Assembly: GCA_914767715.1 (NCBI GenBank)
Contig: OU612070.1
Location: 14,337,501 to 14,401,500, forward strand
Direction: 5' to 3'
From: Membranipora membranacea
Taxonomy: Eukaryota; Bryozoa; Gymnolaemata; Cheilostomatida; Membraniporidae
Length of the DNA stretch: 64,000 bases
Each line of letters opens with the position of its first letter. The first letter of the stretch is position 1. Below the pieces are notes generated by a model, which saw nothing but the letters and a program-made list of their open reading frames with translations, was not told the origin of the DNA and did not search any database. Below are positions 13,401 through 27,000 of this stretch, piece by piece. Made by a program: the position numbers and the translations under genes.

Positions 13401-16400
13401 ACAGGCAAATCAAAACATCCAAGAAAATTCATCAACATGGGAAAATCAAGTCAATCAAGAGAATCTTACCACTAAAGAAAATCAAAGCACAGAAAGAACT
13501 CGGATCAGACAAGGTAATCTTGTAACGCAGGCAAATCCAATAACACAATATCATCCAAACATCCACGATAATCCAGAAACACAAGTAAATCAATTAATTC
13601 ATGAGATTGGAACTACCATCAAAAATCAAATCACTGAAGGAACTAATCCAGTAAACCAGATGAATCCAATGACCCAAGGTCATCCAAACAGTCAAGAAAT
13701 CACATTCAATCAGGTGATTCGAACCGTGATTGAAAACCAAACTACAGAAGAAATTCCAGCCAGTCAAAGTACTCAGGATACGCAGGGGAATCCAGCAACT
13801 CAAGATCATAAAAATGGCCAAGAAAACCCTAAACCTCAAGAAAATCAAGTCAACCAAGTATTTCAAACCACCGCAACAAATCAAACTACGGAGGAAAATC
13901 AAATGAGTCAAGCTTATCAAGTCACATCGGTGAAACAACACACCCAAGATCATCTGAACAGTCCAGAAATACTAGCAACCCAAGATAATGCATTCACACT
14001 GATGAATCCCACAAATGACGAGCAAATGAACAGCCAAAAATATCACGAAACACAAGAAAACCAGACCAATCTAGCAATTCAAATTGCAGCCGAAAATCAA
14101 AGTGCAGGAATACCTCCCATCAGCCCATCTAATCATGTCACGCAGACAAATATGATGACGCAAGATCATCCACACATCCAAGAGAATCTACCCATAGAAG
14201 AAACTTCAATCAGCCAGGCTAATCCTGTTACCCAGGTAGATCCTACAACACAAATTTATCCCAACAGTCAACAAAATCCGGCACTACAAGAAAATCAGGT
14301 CAATCAATCGATTCGAACCACGGACGAAAATCGAATTACAGAAAACACTCCGACCAGTGAACCTAATCCATTCACGCCGGTGAATACAACAACTCCAGAG
14401 CATCCAAAGATACAAGAAAGTCAGGCATCACAAGTAAGTCAAATCATAAAAGAAACTACGGCCAGTCAAGCTACTATGGATACGCAGGCAAATCTAGCAT
14501 CTAAAGATCATCCCAAAGGTAAAGAAAATCTAGCTCCTCAAGAAAATCAAGTCAATCAAACCGCTGAAGAAAACCAAATTACAGAAGAAACTCTGAGCAG
14601 TCAGTCTTATCATGTTACAAAGGGAACTCCGACATCTCAAGATCATCTCAATGGTCCAGAAAATCCAGCACTCCAAGAAAATGGAGTCAATCAAACAATT
14701 CTAACCACTAAAGATAATCATATTACAGAAGTAACTCCGGCCAGTCAAGCTACTATGGAGATGCAGCCAAATCGAACATCTCAAGATCATCCCAAAGGTA
14801 AAGAAAATCGAGCATCTCCAGAAAATCAAGTCAATGTCAATCAAACCACTAAAGAAAATCAAATTACAGAAGAAACTCTGAGCAGTCAGGCTTATGATGT
14901 TACAAAGGAAACTCCAACGTCTCAAGAGCGTCTCAACGGTCAAGAAAATACAGCACTGCAAGAAGTCAATCAAACGATTCGATACACTCAAGAAAATCAA
15001 ATTACGGAAGAAACTCCGCTCAGTCGTGATAATTCGGGTACACAGGTAAATCCAATCAATCAGGATCATCAAAACATTAATGAAAATCAGGTCTCACAGG
15101 AAAGTAATTTAAAACAGCCAATACGAACCGCGGGCGAAAATCAAGTTTCAAAAGAATCTAACATTCAGGCTAATCTAGTTACCCGGACAAATCCAAATGG
15201 TCAAGAAAAGCCAGCTACACAAGGGAATCAAGTCAATCATGTGAATCGAACGGCAGAAGAAAATATGACTGAGGTAGGAGACTCAATCAGTCACGCTAAT
15301 CTAGTCACGCTGGGGAATCAAGATCAAGGTCACTTAAACAATCTAGAAAATTTGGTTTCACAAGGAAATATATTCAGTGAAGCAAATCCAAAAACTGGAG
15401 ACAATCCAATCACAGAAGAAAATCAGGTAAGCCAAGCTAATTCAATCAGGACTGCAAATACGGAATTAGAGCAAGATACCACCTATACAACTACAAAACC
15501 AGTCACAAAAACAACTATCGCTCCTCCTGTAAAGTTAGTGAAAAAGGTTACCGTTATTCCAGCTATCAAATCTGCCAAACCATCTCAAACTATAGATACT
15601 AAAAACGGAGCCAAAGGGTCTGCCACCACCCCTATAACCAAGCCAAACAGAGTTACGTCCATCAAAGCAATGGTTTTATCTGCCAACTCAGTTGAAGAAG
15701 CAATGATCACTCTTAATAATAAGTCACCAAGAACCAATACTAAATCAACAACCAAACCATCTCCGGTTACTCTTAATACGAAGGTAGCCAAAGAGACTAC
15801 TATCACTACTATAACCAAGCCAAAGAGGGTTACTGATAACGATCTTACCACCAAAGCAACAAAAGCATCAGTTCTATCTGCCGAGGCAGTTAAAGAAACA
15901 GTGATCACTCCTGATACCAAGTCAGCAAGAACCAAAACTAAATTAACAACCAAACTAACTCTGGAAGCCAAAGAGACGATCACTACAACTGCTACCAAGC
16001 CAACGAGTGTTACTTCCGATGATCTTACCACCGAAACCCCGGTATCTACCTTGTCTGTCAAAGAAACAACAATCACTCCTGATAATGCTAACCAATTGCT
16101 GACACTGAGTACTCCTGAGATTGATCATGATACCATGATAACGACTACCAATTCTATGCCAACAGAAGCAACTGCCAACCTTTCTGATACCCATCCATTC
16201 AAGACAGTTCCTGCCAAATCAGCACCTACTATTACTTCTACTAGCAAATCATCCCAACAAACTACCTTTGTCCTGTCTACTGAACAAGCCTTTGCGAACC
16301 AATCTGCTGAAATTATCATCAACAATGTAACCCCTACAGGCCTTCCAATTAACATAGAATCAGCTGAACGAACTACCTTTATCCCGACTACCAAGACAGA

Positions 16401-16920
16401 ATTTGCAAACCTTATAGCTGAAACTATAATCAACAATGTAACCGCTACAGGCCTACCAACTATTATAGAACATACAGGGCACAAGAGTAAGCAAACTTCA
16501 ACTAAGCAAGAAGAGCAATCAGGGATTGTGAAATCATCAGATGAACTTCTGGAGGCTGAAAAAGAACCAGCAGGAGTTTCAGATATCCAATCAGGGAAGG
16601 CAGCAGTAGAAGGCATTCTGAGGGATAAGGCAGCAGTAGAAGGCATTCTGAGGGAAAAGGCAGAAGGCATTCTGAGGGACAAGGCAGAAGGCATTCTGGG
16701 GAAGAAGGCAGAAGGCATTCTGAGGCCCACTCTGGGTGTACCTGAAATGTTCTTACCAACACCGCCAGTTGATATGATTGAGGCTGTAGCAGGAGCGGCT
16801 AAAGCGATGATGCAGGTAGGGTCAGGTTGTCCATCTGTAGTGCCACCTAACCCTCTCCTCATCTCAGTAGCCATTCTCACAGCCAGCAAAGCAGTCTTAG
16901 AGTTTCTTCAAGTGATCTGA
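7458..16920 (+). CDS. large secreted Asn/Gln/Thr-rich repeat protein, probably GPI-anchored
   Basis: Exons: 7458-7504, 7909-8129, 9382-9540 (or from 9358), 9792-9934, 10735-10882, 11370-11588, 11728-11913 and 12185-16920, giving about 1,952 aa; phases agree at every junction. Exon 1 is a signal peptide (MRTWCFLIILLAVAN). The next roughly 360 aa form a globular region with recurring hydrophobic segments (EVWLVRQG, MAYLVIAEDS, GTLYILTSDS, ERYLAVSTYG) that could be beta-propeller blades; I do not recognise the family. The last exon starts with a PTTTT mucin-like stretch, then about 1,050 aa of repeats built on ENQITEETP, SQANPVTK and QENPATQENQ, then a Thr/Lys-rich region, then KAEGILR repeats. 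The C-terminus is SGC followed by a hydrophobic tail (PLLISVAILTASKAVLEFL) with no basic tail, typical of a GPI signal. Many NQT/NQS sequons suggest heavy N-glycosylation. A matrix, mucus or adhesive role is inference. Confidence 0.78.
7533..7660 (+). repeat. 16-bp minisatellite just inside intron 1
   Basis: About five near-perfect copies of GTGGTCAGTCGAGTCA, followed by decayed copies, start 28 bp after the exon 1 splice donor of the repeat-protein gene. Confidence 0.9.
8366..9357 (+). mobile_element. 5'-truncated non-LTR retrotransposon (LINE)
   Basis: An uninterrupted frame of 289 codons has no proper start and enters a reverse transcriptase just before its catalytic motif C, AYADDTVFVA. 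The conserved 3' half of the domain follows (LLGFKISDSF, then thumb-like RIV and FKALNNLSPPYI segments), as in Jockey/CR1-like LINEs. The downstream tail has AATAAA and ends in a (TA)n run at about 9342-9352. It lies in intron 2 of the repeat-protein gene in the same orientation. The open frame implies recent insertion; 5' truncation is usual for LINEs. I could not find target duplications with certainty. Confidence 0.85.
9935..10590 (+). repeat. ~30-bp minisatellite starting at the exon 4 splice donor
   Basis: Roughly twenty imperfect units of the form GGTAAGTAAGCTATGATCC plus CACAAACTGA fill the first 650 bp of intron 4. The first unit starts at the real donor (AAG/GTAAGT at 9934/9935), so many units carry a copy of a 5' splice site (GGTAAG, GGTTAG or GGTGAG). 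Confidence 0.9.
12330..15470 (+). repeat. coding repeat array, Asn/Gln/Thr/Glu-rich
   Basis: Within the last exon of the secreted protein the sequence encodes diverged units of about 45-55 aa. Each is made of smaller 5-8 aa blocks (TEENQITEETP, SQANPVTQ, DHPNSQENP, ATQENQVNQ). The reading frame is open throughout more than 3 kb despite strong divergence, which points to selection on the protein and not to a young satellite. Confidence 0.85.
16597..16725 (+). repeat. KAEGILR coding mini-repeat
   Basis: Five consecutive units of K-A-(A-V)-E-G-I-L-R/G-(D/E/K) follow each other near the C-terminus of the secreted protein. The first two include an extra AV, and the DNA copies are almost identical, so this expansion is recent. 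The units are charged and amphipathic and differ completely from the preceding Asn/Gln repeats. Confidence 0.9.
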
Positions 16921-18079
16921 AATAAGACGTTGCAGCACACACTACCATATTGAATATATACTACACGAACATTAATTCACAAGCACGATGAAGACAGTTT
17001 TTTACATTTTCGAAAAGAATTGATGTCCTTGCTGTATTTTTTCAAATCAGTATCTTTGTTCAGTGATGTGTGCTCCTGTTGAGCCTAACTATTTTTGTGC
17101 AAACTGTAAAAGTTTACCAGTACATGAACTAATACAATCAATGCACTACCTCGAGTCCTGCTGAGCACTATTATTTGCTTACGCTAAAATGTACCAACCC
17201 TGTGCCGATACACTGTATCCAGAATTATGGTACCACAATTCGACACTTGTGTTTACAACACTACATAACCTCACCAACTTTGATCATATTAATGATATCA
17301 TATTGTATTTACTTCAGTTTTAGTGTTAAGAAAAAAATGATGATTAGGATATGACTGCATTTATACCAGGACAATCTTGAGATAAAAATGCAAAAAACTG
17401 CAAGCGTAAGAATACAGCGTGAATGAATAAGCCATGAATAAGAATAATAAATACTATTATAATGAGTTTTTATATCAAGTATGAGAAAAATAGTAATAAT
17501 CAGTAACACAATAAAGCAACAGGCGATCAGATAGCACCAAAACATTAAACGTGTAAGTGCCTTATAATTGTGTACAACTGATTATACATGTGAAGCTATA
17601 TTTATATAATATATTGTTGACAGTGTCGCCATCAATAGTGATGATGATTGTTCAGTATCAGACCACCTAAGTATAAAATGAGCATTTTTAGCTGATCCAA
17701 CAGTTTCTCTACAATGAAGGAATCATTGACAGTTCCCATCAGATCATAGTAAATGTTGCATAATGTGGTCTGCTCCCTTTGTTTACACTTAAACAGAACA
17801 GAGAAAAAGTGATGATGTAGAAAAAATAACCTCCCAATATCCAGCCATCAAGGTGTGCCGTGGCTTGTTTTTAAACTACTAGGCACACCGCGTAAGACCT
17901 TTCGAGGAGGCGAGTGCTTTTAGTAAATCTTTGTACAGCAATCGGTTAACAGCGACATCAGATATAATAACTTGTGGAAAATAAAAAATAATATTGGTAC
18001 AATGACAACCAAATGTGCCATAACAAAACAGAACTGTGGATTAGCAAAAATGTAAAAGCATCGCAGAAGAAACTGATAC
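16921..18079. other. convergent intergenic region
   Basis: This should hold the 3' UTRs of the secreted-protein gene (+) and the PALS1-like gene (-). I see no coding exon. A weak inverted repeat (GGTGTGCC / GGCACACC) occurs at about 17853-17889. Confidence 0.45.
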
Positions 18080-21000
18080 TTATTTCAGCCATTCAGACGG
18101 CACCCACTGTGGTTCGACCTCCAATCGATTGATTTCTTCTAGTAAATCATTGAAGGCTCCCTCAATGTCATTTGCGTTGATGATGAAATCGAAAAAGTGG
18201 CCATATTTGTTCTCCATCAGACGACCTTTGTCGATGACATCAAGGCAGTGCTCCACCTGAGAAATAAAGGCGAAAATTAACTTCAGATATATATATATAG
18301 ACATAATATCAAAAATATGTATTAATTTGAGAAATGGAGTGTGATGGGTATGTTTTTAGAAATGGCGTGTAGAAATATTTTTGGAGTATAACATGGTATA
18401 TAATTTTCAGAAATGGGTATGGATATTGACTTCTATCTGAAGTCTTATAGTTATGTATCAGAGGAATGTGTGATTAAGGAGTTGTCCCATATTTGTTTGT
18501 GAGAGGACAACTTCCTTGCCAAGTGACTGTGACAATGGATGACATTAATGATAGTATCCGTATAGTAACCATAATATATGCAGATACTTACAGTTGGTTG
18601 TTTGCCAGTATTTTGTAGTATATTTGCCCTCAGCCTATCAGGATTAGGAGCAGCAATGAACACAATGTACGGCTTAACGTCACCCATACGTAATGACTTC
18701 AATGCCTGTAAGTAATAATAATACAACATCAGAATCCAATTACATTATACAAATCATTTACACCTATCACTGGTAGGAATATATCACATTTTGGCCCAAT
18801 ATCAGGGGATTGGCTAGTATAGTAGATAGATATATAATGCTTTCTTTTGTTTCCTTCCACTCTTTTTTTCGGCACTATTGGGAAAGCATTTGTCCATTGA
18901 AATGAAATAGACTGAGTGATAAAAAATATATAGAGAGTGCTAACCTGAGGGTGTAGATTGAGTACACATATTTTTCCTGAGTGTACCACATTTCTGATAG
19001 ACTCGAGACTTGTACCGTAGTAGTCTTTCTCGTATATACCATGCTCCACAAACTTGTTAGCTCGAATATCCGCCTCGAATAAATGTCGAGCTGTGAAATA
19101 ATAATCCTTACCATCCTCCTCATCCTCGCGTCTCACTCGACTGGTATCTGTGTGAAATATAATATAAAATATATAATATAAAACATAATAAAAGTATTTG
19201 ATATAGATATACTGATCACGATTTCGTGAAATAATGACATCAATGGATATGAACTGCAAGGTAACTGAATTTAATCAAATACAAATTTGACATTTAATTA
19301 CTTTTTATTTTATATTATAACTATACTATATTTGTATGTTTGAAAGAGGTTATACAACAATCATACTCCCAGTGTCACTCCTAACAGAGTCAATGAGAGG
19401 ACGCCGGTTGCTAGCTCCTTAATCGGATACTATTTTTATCATGATATATTATTTATATCTTTTTAAAAGTGTCATTTTGAGAGAGTTAGCAGCCAAGTTT
19501 GAGAACATATGTTATAAAAATAAAGCCTTAACTTGACTACATCCTATTGCTTATTCCTACACACAAAGTTATGGAGAGAGATGGAACACATTGGACACGT
19601 CATGAATGTTATTTCGGTTTGATGTCAACTCGATTATTTCTTTAAAATATTTGAGGATGCCAAAATAAATCAATTCCAGAGATTGCTCTCCTAATACAAT
19701 AGTAGCCAAACATTAAAACAATCACGGCCACTGAGCAGTAAAACTAAATTTTTTTTATTGGCAAGCATGTGTATGGGAGAAAAGTATCACGACACACGCT
19801 TCACTGGCTGCCATCTTGCTACACAAATATATACAAGAGACAATCTCATAAATACTTACGTGGAATTGCGGCAGCGAATCGTTCGTTATCGGCGATCAGT
19901 AATCTCTGCCTCAGTTCTTTTCTGCCGACATCAGGAGGTCCGATGAGAACGATGGGTCTTTTCCTGTTAGGCTGTGGATAATAGCGTGTCACTTCCTCGT
20001 ACGTCAAAATGTCTTCTGTGTCAACTAAAAGGACAGACAGATAATGACAGGTGGGAATTTACTGAATTGACAAGATTCACACTTCATATGTGTCATCTGT
20101 CTAACAAGTTTGTTTTCTTGGCAAAAAATAGAATTTAAGACTATAATTCATGCCAAGTAGAGTATTGAGTATTTTAACCATGCAAATCTGACAAAACTTT
20201 ATCATAAGTAACTGCCCGACTATAACATGCATTGGTCTTTGGGTAGTCTTTAAAGTAAGTGCCAAAGAGATGGACCATCTAGGACTAATTTGCAAAATTA
20301 TAAATTTCCCCCATTTTCTAATGCAGAATTTTTGATAAAAACCCAAATAATAAGGCCTCTCAAATAAATGAATGAATTTCCCCCAATATTCAATGCAGAA
20401 AGTTAGATAAATCCCAAATCACTAGCTTTTTGTTGAATAAGCTATACATACTTTCGTCAGCGTTGTACTGAGACTTCTTCCGCCGTTTCTTGCCTGACGG
20501 ACAGCAGGTAGCCTGATTCTCTTGTTCGGCTGTCTCAGCGAGTACCTGCAGTCTAAGCTGCTCTTTATTCTCCCAGAACATCTTACTGGGTACGAGACCT
20601 GCTAATGCCTGGTCCTCCTCTCCTTCTCTATAGGCCTGCAGTATATGCGGAGATAAGTGATTATGAGACGACTAGGATATAAGGTATAACATAAAATAAA
20701 AATAGCGGAAGATGAGAATAAATACTATATACAAGAGCGATTCAATCACTCAACCAGGATAGTAATATCCCCAAGTAGAGCGAATATCCTAGTATAGTAC
20801 AGGGGCACCTGGTTGGCTGATATCTATTCATACATTGTATTCTAATAATATATATATATATATTTAAATTAAAATCTCAACAATGTTTAATTTTATTGTT
20901 GATTTTGCCGGGGATCATGCACGAAAATAGTTGGTTAAAACTTTTGCAAAGTCAGGATTTCATGGCAAAACATGTCATTGAAAATACATGTCCTGAATAC

Positions 21001-24000
21001 GTGACCTGTACAAGACATGTACTTGAAAGGTATAATACCGAACTGGATGCCACATGACCGCTGCATGTTCAGAACAAAAAGCATTAAATATGACTTCTGC
21101 ACAGACTCTGCACTCACCTGCCAGTAGTTAGGATCTTGTTGGTTGATAATGTGGAGTATATCACCAGTTTTGAAGGAGACTCCGAGCTCCTGACACGGTA
21201 TATACTGGTCCTCCTCCGGGTCGTAATCAAACAGAGCTCGTACCGATACCTGATATAATAAAAGTAGAGTGCATTAGAAAACTATGTAACATGATAAAGC
21301 AAATGTTTGCGTAAGAGTCTTCAATTATTCGGCTTATTCATGTAGCTGAGGGTATCTCTTGAGTAAGTCTAGGACAGCCATTTAAGATTACAAATAGGAT
21401 AATATATAAATGCAATATGATAATAAATGAGGATTTCATTTGTGTCAACTAATTAATATATAAATACATGACATCTAGTCACTATAAATGATTACAAGTT
21501 CCTAGGCGCCTTTTTTTGTCTTTGAGATGCAGCTACAAGTACCTGGGAAAAATCTTTTATCTCTTGATAAATTGTGATAAATATTGTCATTGATCGATAA
21601 GCAGGGATTAAATATAAAATACAACATCAAGTTAAAGGGTATCAAAAAGTTGTACAAAATCCAAGGTCTGATATGAGAAAGACATTCAAACACACCACTT
21701 CACCCACTCACTGTTCTCAAATACAGTACAAGTATACCGATATAAATATCTATCCTTTTACTACAGTCAGATGATGATAATGCTGTGGATCTACTCACCA
21801 TTCTATCCATGATATCCCTGTAGTCTGTCTTAGCTCCACTGGGTACCACAACAAACTGTAGATTACCAGTCATAGTAGCTAACATATCTGACACTTCGTT
21901 TATTGTCTTCCCTCGCATTGGTACATCATTGACTTCTAAAAGCTCATCTCCCTCGTGTAGCAGTCCACTTTTATCGGCCACGCCTCCTCGTACTATTCGA
22001 CCAATTATCACAGCTTCACCTTCATTCTTCACTGTCGCTCCCTAGTGGAATAAATATATGTTGAATATTATGCCAGCAGTTCAGAGCTTGGTGATTGCTA
22101 GAGTCAACTTAGTACGGGCACCTAACATGTACCCGCCCTTAATAGTAAAATCGATTGATTGATTGATTGATTGGGTCATCATACCAAACCCCTTGAGATA
22201 GTACTCATGCTAAGTGAATCAATTCACTCTCTATTGTACAGAGATATACATGCAATATAGCACATGATCAGTGTGGTGACAACCTTATATGATTGTAGAT
22301 ACCCTTCTTGTAGTTACGCCTTCTAGCAAGTCATAACAGGTGATATGGCTAGGACTTCCACAATAGGCAGAAAATCTGTTTAAACCTTACAATAGACGCC
22401 ATATTGTATCATCATCTTTGCCACGCCATTTTATTCAGATAAATTGCTTAGTAAAGAAGGTTTTGATCAATGTTATTGCATTGAATGTCTATAATAATCA
22501 ATCAACCCTTCCGTTTTGTTAGTAATGACTGTTTTTCCCCACTTCGTACCTATTATTGTTGGTCATGTGACGACAGCAATGTGATCTCTATATGGACACA
22601 AGGTGGTGCAGTCCAATATCTATTTTCAATGGTGGCACTAATTGTCAAATAGACAATATTATATTATATTATATTATGTCTATATTTGACCGAAATTCCA
22701 TTTTGATAGTGATTAATTATTTTCCGATTGTGCTTTTTTTCAAGCAGTGTGGCATTTATAAACAAATACTGCGCATATATCTATACAGTGCCTCAAACTA
22801 TACGCCGCCTCTGTCTTGTCCATAGACATAATAATAAATATTATCATGTCTATGATCTTGTCAGATTTAAGTAAAGAAGCAGCGAACTAGAAGAGAAGAG
22901 AACTTACCAGTGGATCGGCTGTTTTGATAATGTTTATGATTTGTATATTGTTCTCCCCATACTGGTCTGCTTTTTGTATAGTGCTGACTCGACTAGCTGC
23001 TGCTGCCGGCGCTGACAACTGATGATTACCTGGCAGCTCATCGTCTGATAGGACTGTGGGTGACGCTGAGTCGTAGTGATCAGGTACCAATACATCCTAA
23101 TATAACAAAACACGTCAGAGAATAATGGTGAATGGAGAGAGAATCTTATTAAACCTTGACAGTTGACAAATATTTCAAAAAGTAACATTTAAGTTCAATC
23201 CAAATCAAATTAAAAAAATCAAACAAATCACAAGTAATCATTATCTAATAAAATATAATATTATTGCATTGTGGAATGTTCTTCAACTAGCCCTATTGAA
23301 GACAACATTAATTTTTAAACGCCCTGAATGTACGATATGAGGGGGATAGATTAGATAAAATATTAAAAATTGCATTGTAGGATATTCATTATAAAGCCCT
23401 ATTTATTCATTAATTATGCCCTGCATGTATGATGATATTATGGTAATAGATGATACCTTGAATGTAGGCCTGGACAGTATATCTCTTAGTTGTTGTGCTT
23501 GTCTGGACTCTGATTTCTGTATAGCAGCGTATACATCTGGTGTAATAACATCAGGCTGTGCTGACACGGGTCTGTGGTCCTTCTTAGCTTTTGTCACCTG
23601 TAAGTGAAGAGTGAGATTTAAAGTAAGGTAGAGTAAAATCACTAGCCTTGTCACGCTGCCACGGTTTTTTTTTTGGTTTTTTTTGGGTGAAACAAAAATT
23701 AAATAAAACCGTGGCCGCGTAACAAGGCTATAAAATCACCAAGGGATAAATAGAGTGAGATTTATTAGAGGCTGAATTAGATGACGGAAAAATTATCAAA
23801 TTTACGGATTTAAATATTAGCCTATTTTGTCATTTTCAGAATCCCAATTGTATTGTCTAATCAGGAAAAGGTACTGACTAGGCATGTTTTATTTGAAGGT
23901 TTACATATCACGCTCTAGTTGGAATGTCACATGAAGTTTGGTCACAAGTTTTCCTGAGCAGTATGCTATTTATATAGCTAATTGCAAAATGTCAAAAAAC

Positions 24001-27000
24001 TTGAGAACAAAAGGATCTTGATCCCCTGAAATCAGCATCTATAGCCTTGCCTTTTAACTCTCAATAGTATGAACTGTTCCAAAGAATTTGTGGTAAAACT
24101 TTGATTGAATCTTAAAGAAAATAATTTTAAAGACAGATTCAAGAGTTTCAGCACATGCAAATTGCTTTGTATCACAGATAATCCACCAAATTAAGATCAC
24201 ACTGTTCTTGCCAGATTAACCCAATGAAGAGGATCAGCGTGAGAAAAATAAGGTAACTCAGATTGGTGATATATCTGGACCTCCTACCTTGTTATACAGT
24301 TGAACTGAGTCTTGGAACTGTACATTATTAAACAGGTTGTTCATCACACGAAGCTCATTAGAATTATTACCAAGTTTAGCTCTCAGTGCACTCAGTAAGC
24401 TTAGGATCTGTTGTGTACCTGTAAACAGATAAGAAATAAAAAAGTGAGGGGTTATATATACTAATATATAGCATATATAGTTAATATAGTATATAATAGA
24501 CTAGCTGGCAAAATAATACGGGATAGATCGAGTTTGATCCGATCGGTCTGCATTTCAGGTCGCTTCCATTCTACTGGTAAGCCACGGTAAGCCGAGGGGG
24601 AGAAACTCCAGATACATCGCGTTGAATCAAACTTGATCTAGGACGGTAGACGGATACACTATAAACAATGTGTATACTAACATACAGCCTAATAAAAGTA
24701 CATACAACACAACCTATCCATTGTTATTAATGTTTCACCCAATGTCAAAAAGAGCAGCAAACATGGCGACCTGATCAGACAAAGGAAATTGACTTAATCA
24801 ACAGCCAAACATTGTTTGCACTATTTGTTTTGCAAAAAAAAACCTTTAACATGACCCAATCTCTGGGACGCCATAACTTTACATCACATCACCTCATAAT
24901 CACAGCGAGATATACTAAATAATGTCATTTATTAGAGTGCAAATTTTGATGAGGTTTAGATGGCAGGCTCAGATGTACTCCTAGCCAGTGTCATCATAAC
25001 CTCAGCAGGCCACACAAGCAGTTTGGTTTTAACCATAATATATCTGCTTTACTCATTGTCATCGTTATTATTTACTGGTCTGGGTGACAATGTTGTGATT
25101 ACACAACCAAGCATTTTACAGCTTGTTCTTTCTTTCACCGAAAGTTTCACAATTTCTCAATGATGTAACAAAACGACTCACAAAATGCTGTACATAATTA
25201 GCTCAACAGCCTCAAAAAGTAGCTTTGTCACGCGGCTACTTTTAATTTTGGGAGTACTCCCAAAACAAAAAGCCGCGTGACAAAGCTACTTCGGTGCTTT
25301 TTTCAATATTGGGAGAGATTGTCAGCTGCTCTTACTTGCTCTGTCTGACACATAGAGTCCGAGGTTACGCCAAATAATAATATTAAGCCATAGACAGCGG
25401 AGTTACTTACTGACAGAGTCGCCGATATCTACTCGAGGCGTCTCCAGTGATTTAGCCTTATCTGATTGGCCTGCTGTACCGTTAGCTGATACTGATAATC
25501 CCACAGCTCCGTTAGTGTATGGTTCATCTTCTCCTGTAGAGAATTTGAATTATTATAAATATGGCGACGATAAAGAGCCAGAATTAAATCTGGTGTATTT
25601 GACTTTTATTTTTCCTCTCTATGGTAAACAGAGGCCTGACTACTTGATGTACCACATGGTCTTATATGCACATGATTGATCAGTGAATGAAGTGGATAAA
25701 TAAAAAAATAAAAAAATAAATTTTTCCATTCATTTAGCTTAGCTTTCATAAACTGCATTATAACATAACCAATGTTTCACTCTTTATTTACTGCATGTTA
25801 TAAAACATTATTTTGTTTTTGTGTTTGAAATAGATTTCTTGTTGAGTTTAAAATAGCCTGAGTTACCGGGATGTTAAACTTTCCAGCTGACAAATTTGAT
25901 TGAAAATAAAATTATTCTTCTGATCTGTCACACTGAAAGGATCTGCCAACTCTGATTACACAATTTTGAGTGGATAATTATTAATTTTAAGACAGAACAA
26001 ACGGCCAAAGTTATAAAACTCTTACCACCATCTCTGTCAAAAGCAGTATTAACGAATCCACCATTTGGGGCAGTAACGACATCCTGTTGAATTCTGTTTT
26101 TTGCGAGGTTCTGTAACTTTTTAGACTCTCTAAGACTGGCTCTAAGGAAATCCTGTTCTCTCTGTATTCTAGAAGATATATTAATATTACATTAGGTGTC
26201 AGACATACAGTTACAGTACATCTTATAGTACAATAATCACAATGCAGGGTATTACACACTATACATGTAACGTGACGTCAGTGCAGTCATTTTGAGCCTG
26301 AAAATACCCTTTACAGCTAAAAGTGGCACCTATGACGTGTCTACATTTATATCTGCAGGCTAATTGTTACATACCATGTCGAACACATGCAAGGACACAT
26401 CAGAAAGATCAGATTTTTCCTGGGTTGCTGGGACTATCTTTCTCAAAATTAAAATTATGATGCGCTGGATGTAGAATAAATAAAAACTTCTAAACAGTAC
26501 ACAACATAGACTCCTGTAATGGAAGGTTTATGATTAGATTTGGTCTGTTTAGACTAAATGAAGTCCTGTTGCAATTTAACGACTGGCTCAAATTTCGTGG
26601 ATAGGAAGATGAAACACTATATTTTACTGGTTATCATAGCTAACCTATCGCCCTCCTCATACTTCTCTCATGTGTTGGTCACGTCTCCACAGTAATTGTA
26701 GTCATTGTTGTGTAGTGTGATTCAGATTAAGCTTTTTTGTTGAAACTGTGGTTAATTAACTTGACATCAATGCATTTTGTATTGTATTGCAGGGTGTGCT
26801 TTTCAAGTTGGTTTACAAACAGTCATGATGTCTAGACGAAAATACAGATGGTCCTCCTAGGCATCATAATAAACAAATCCATCAAAGTTTTCTCAGGTGG
26901 TTGAACTCAAAAGCTCCAACAGATGATAGAGGTTTGATTTAATTCTTGGCTACATCCTAGTCATACATCCTACATATTAACCTCTTGACTGGTGCTGCTT

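Noticed and set aside
12481-16889. Several long minus-strand frames opposite the repeat exon
   Set aside because: They mirror the biased codon pattern of the plus-strand repeats and encode no plausible protein.
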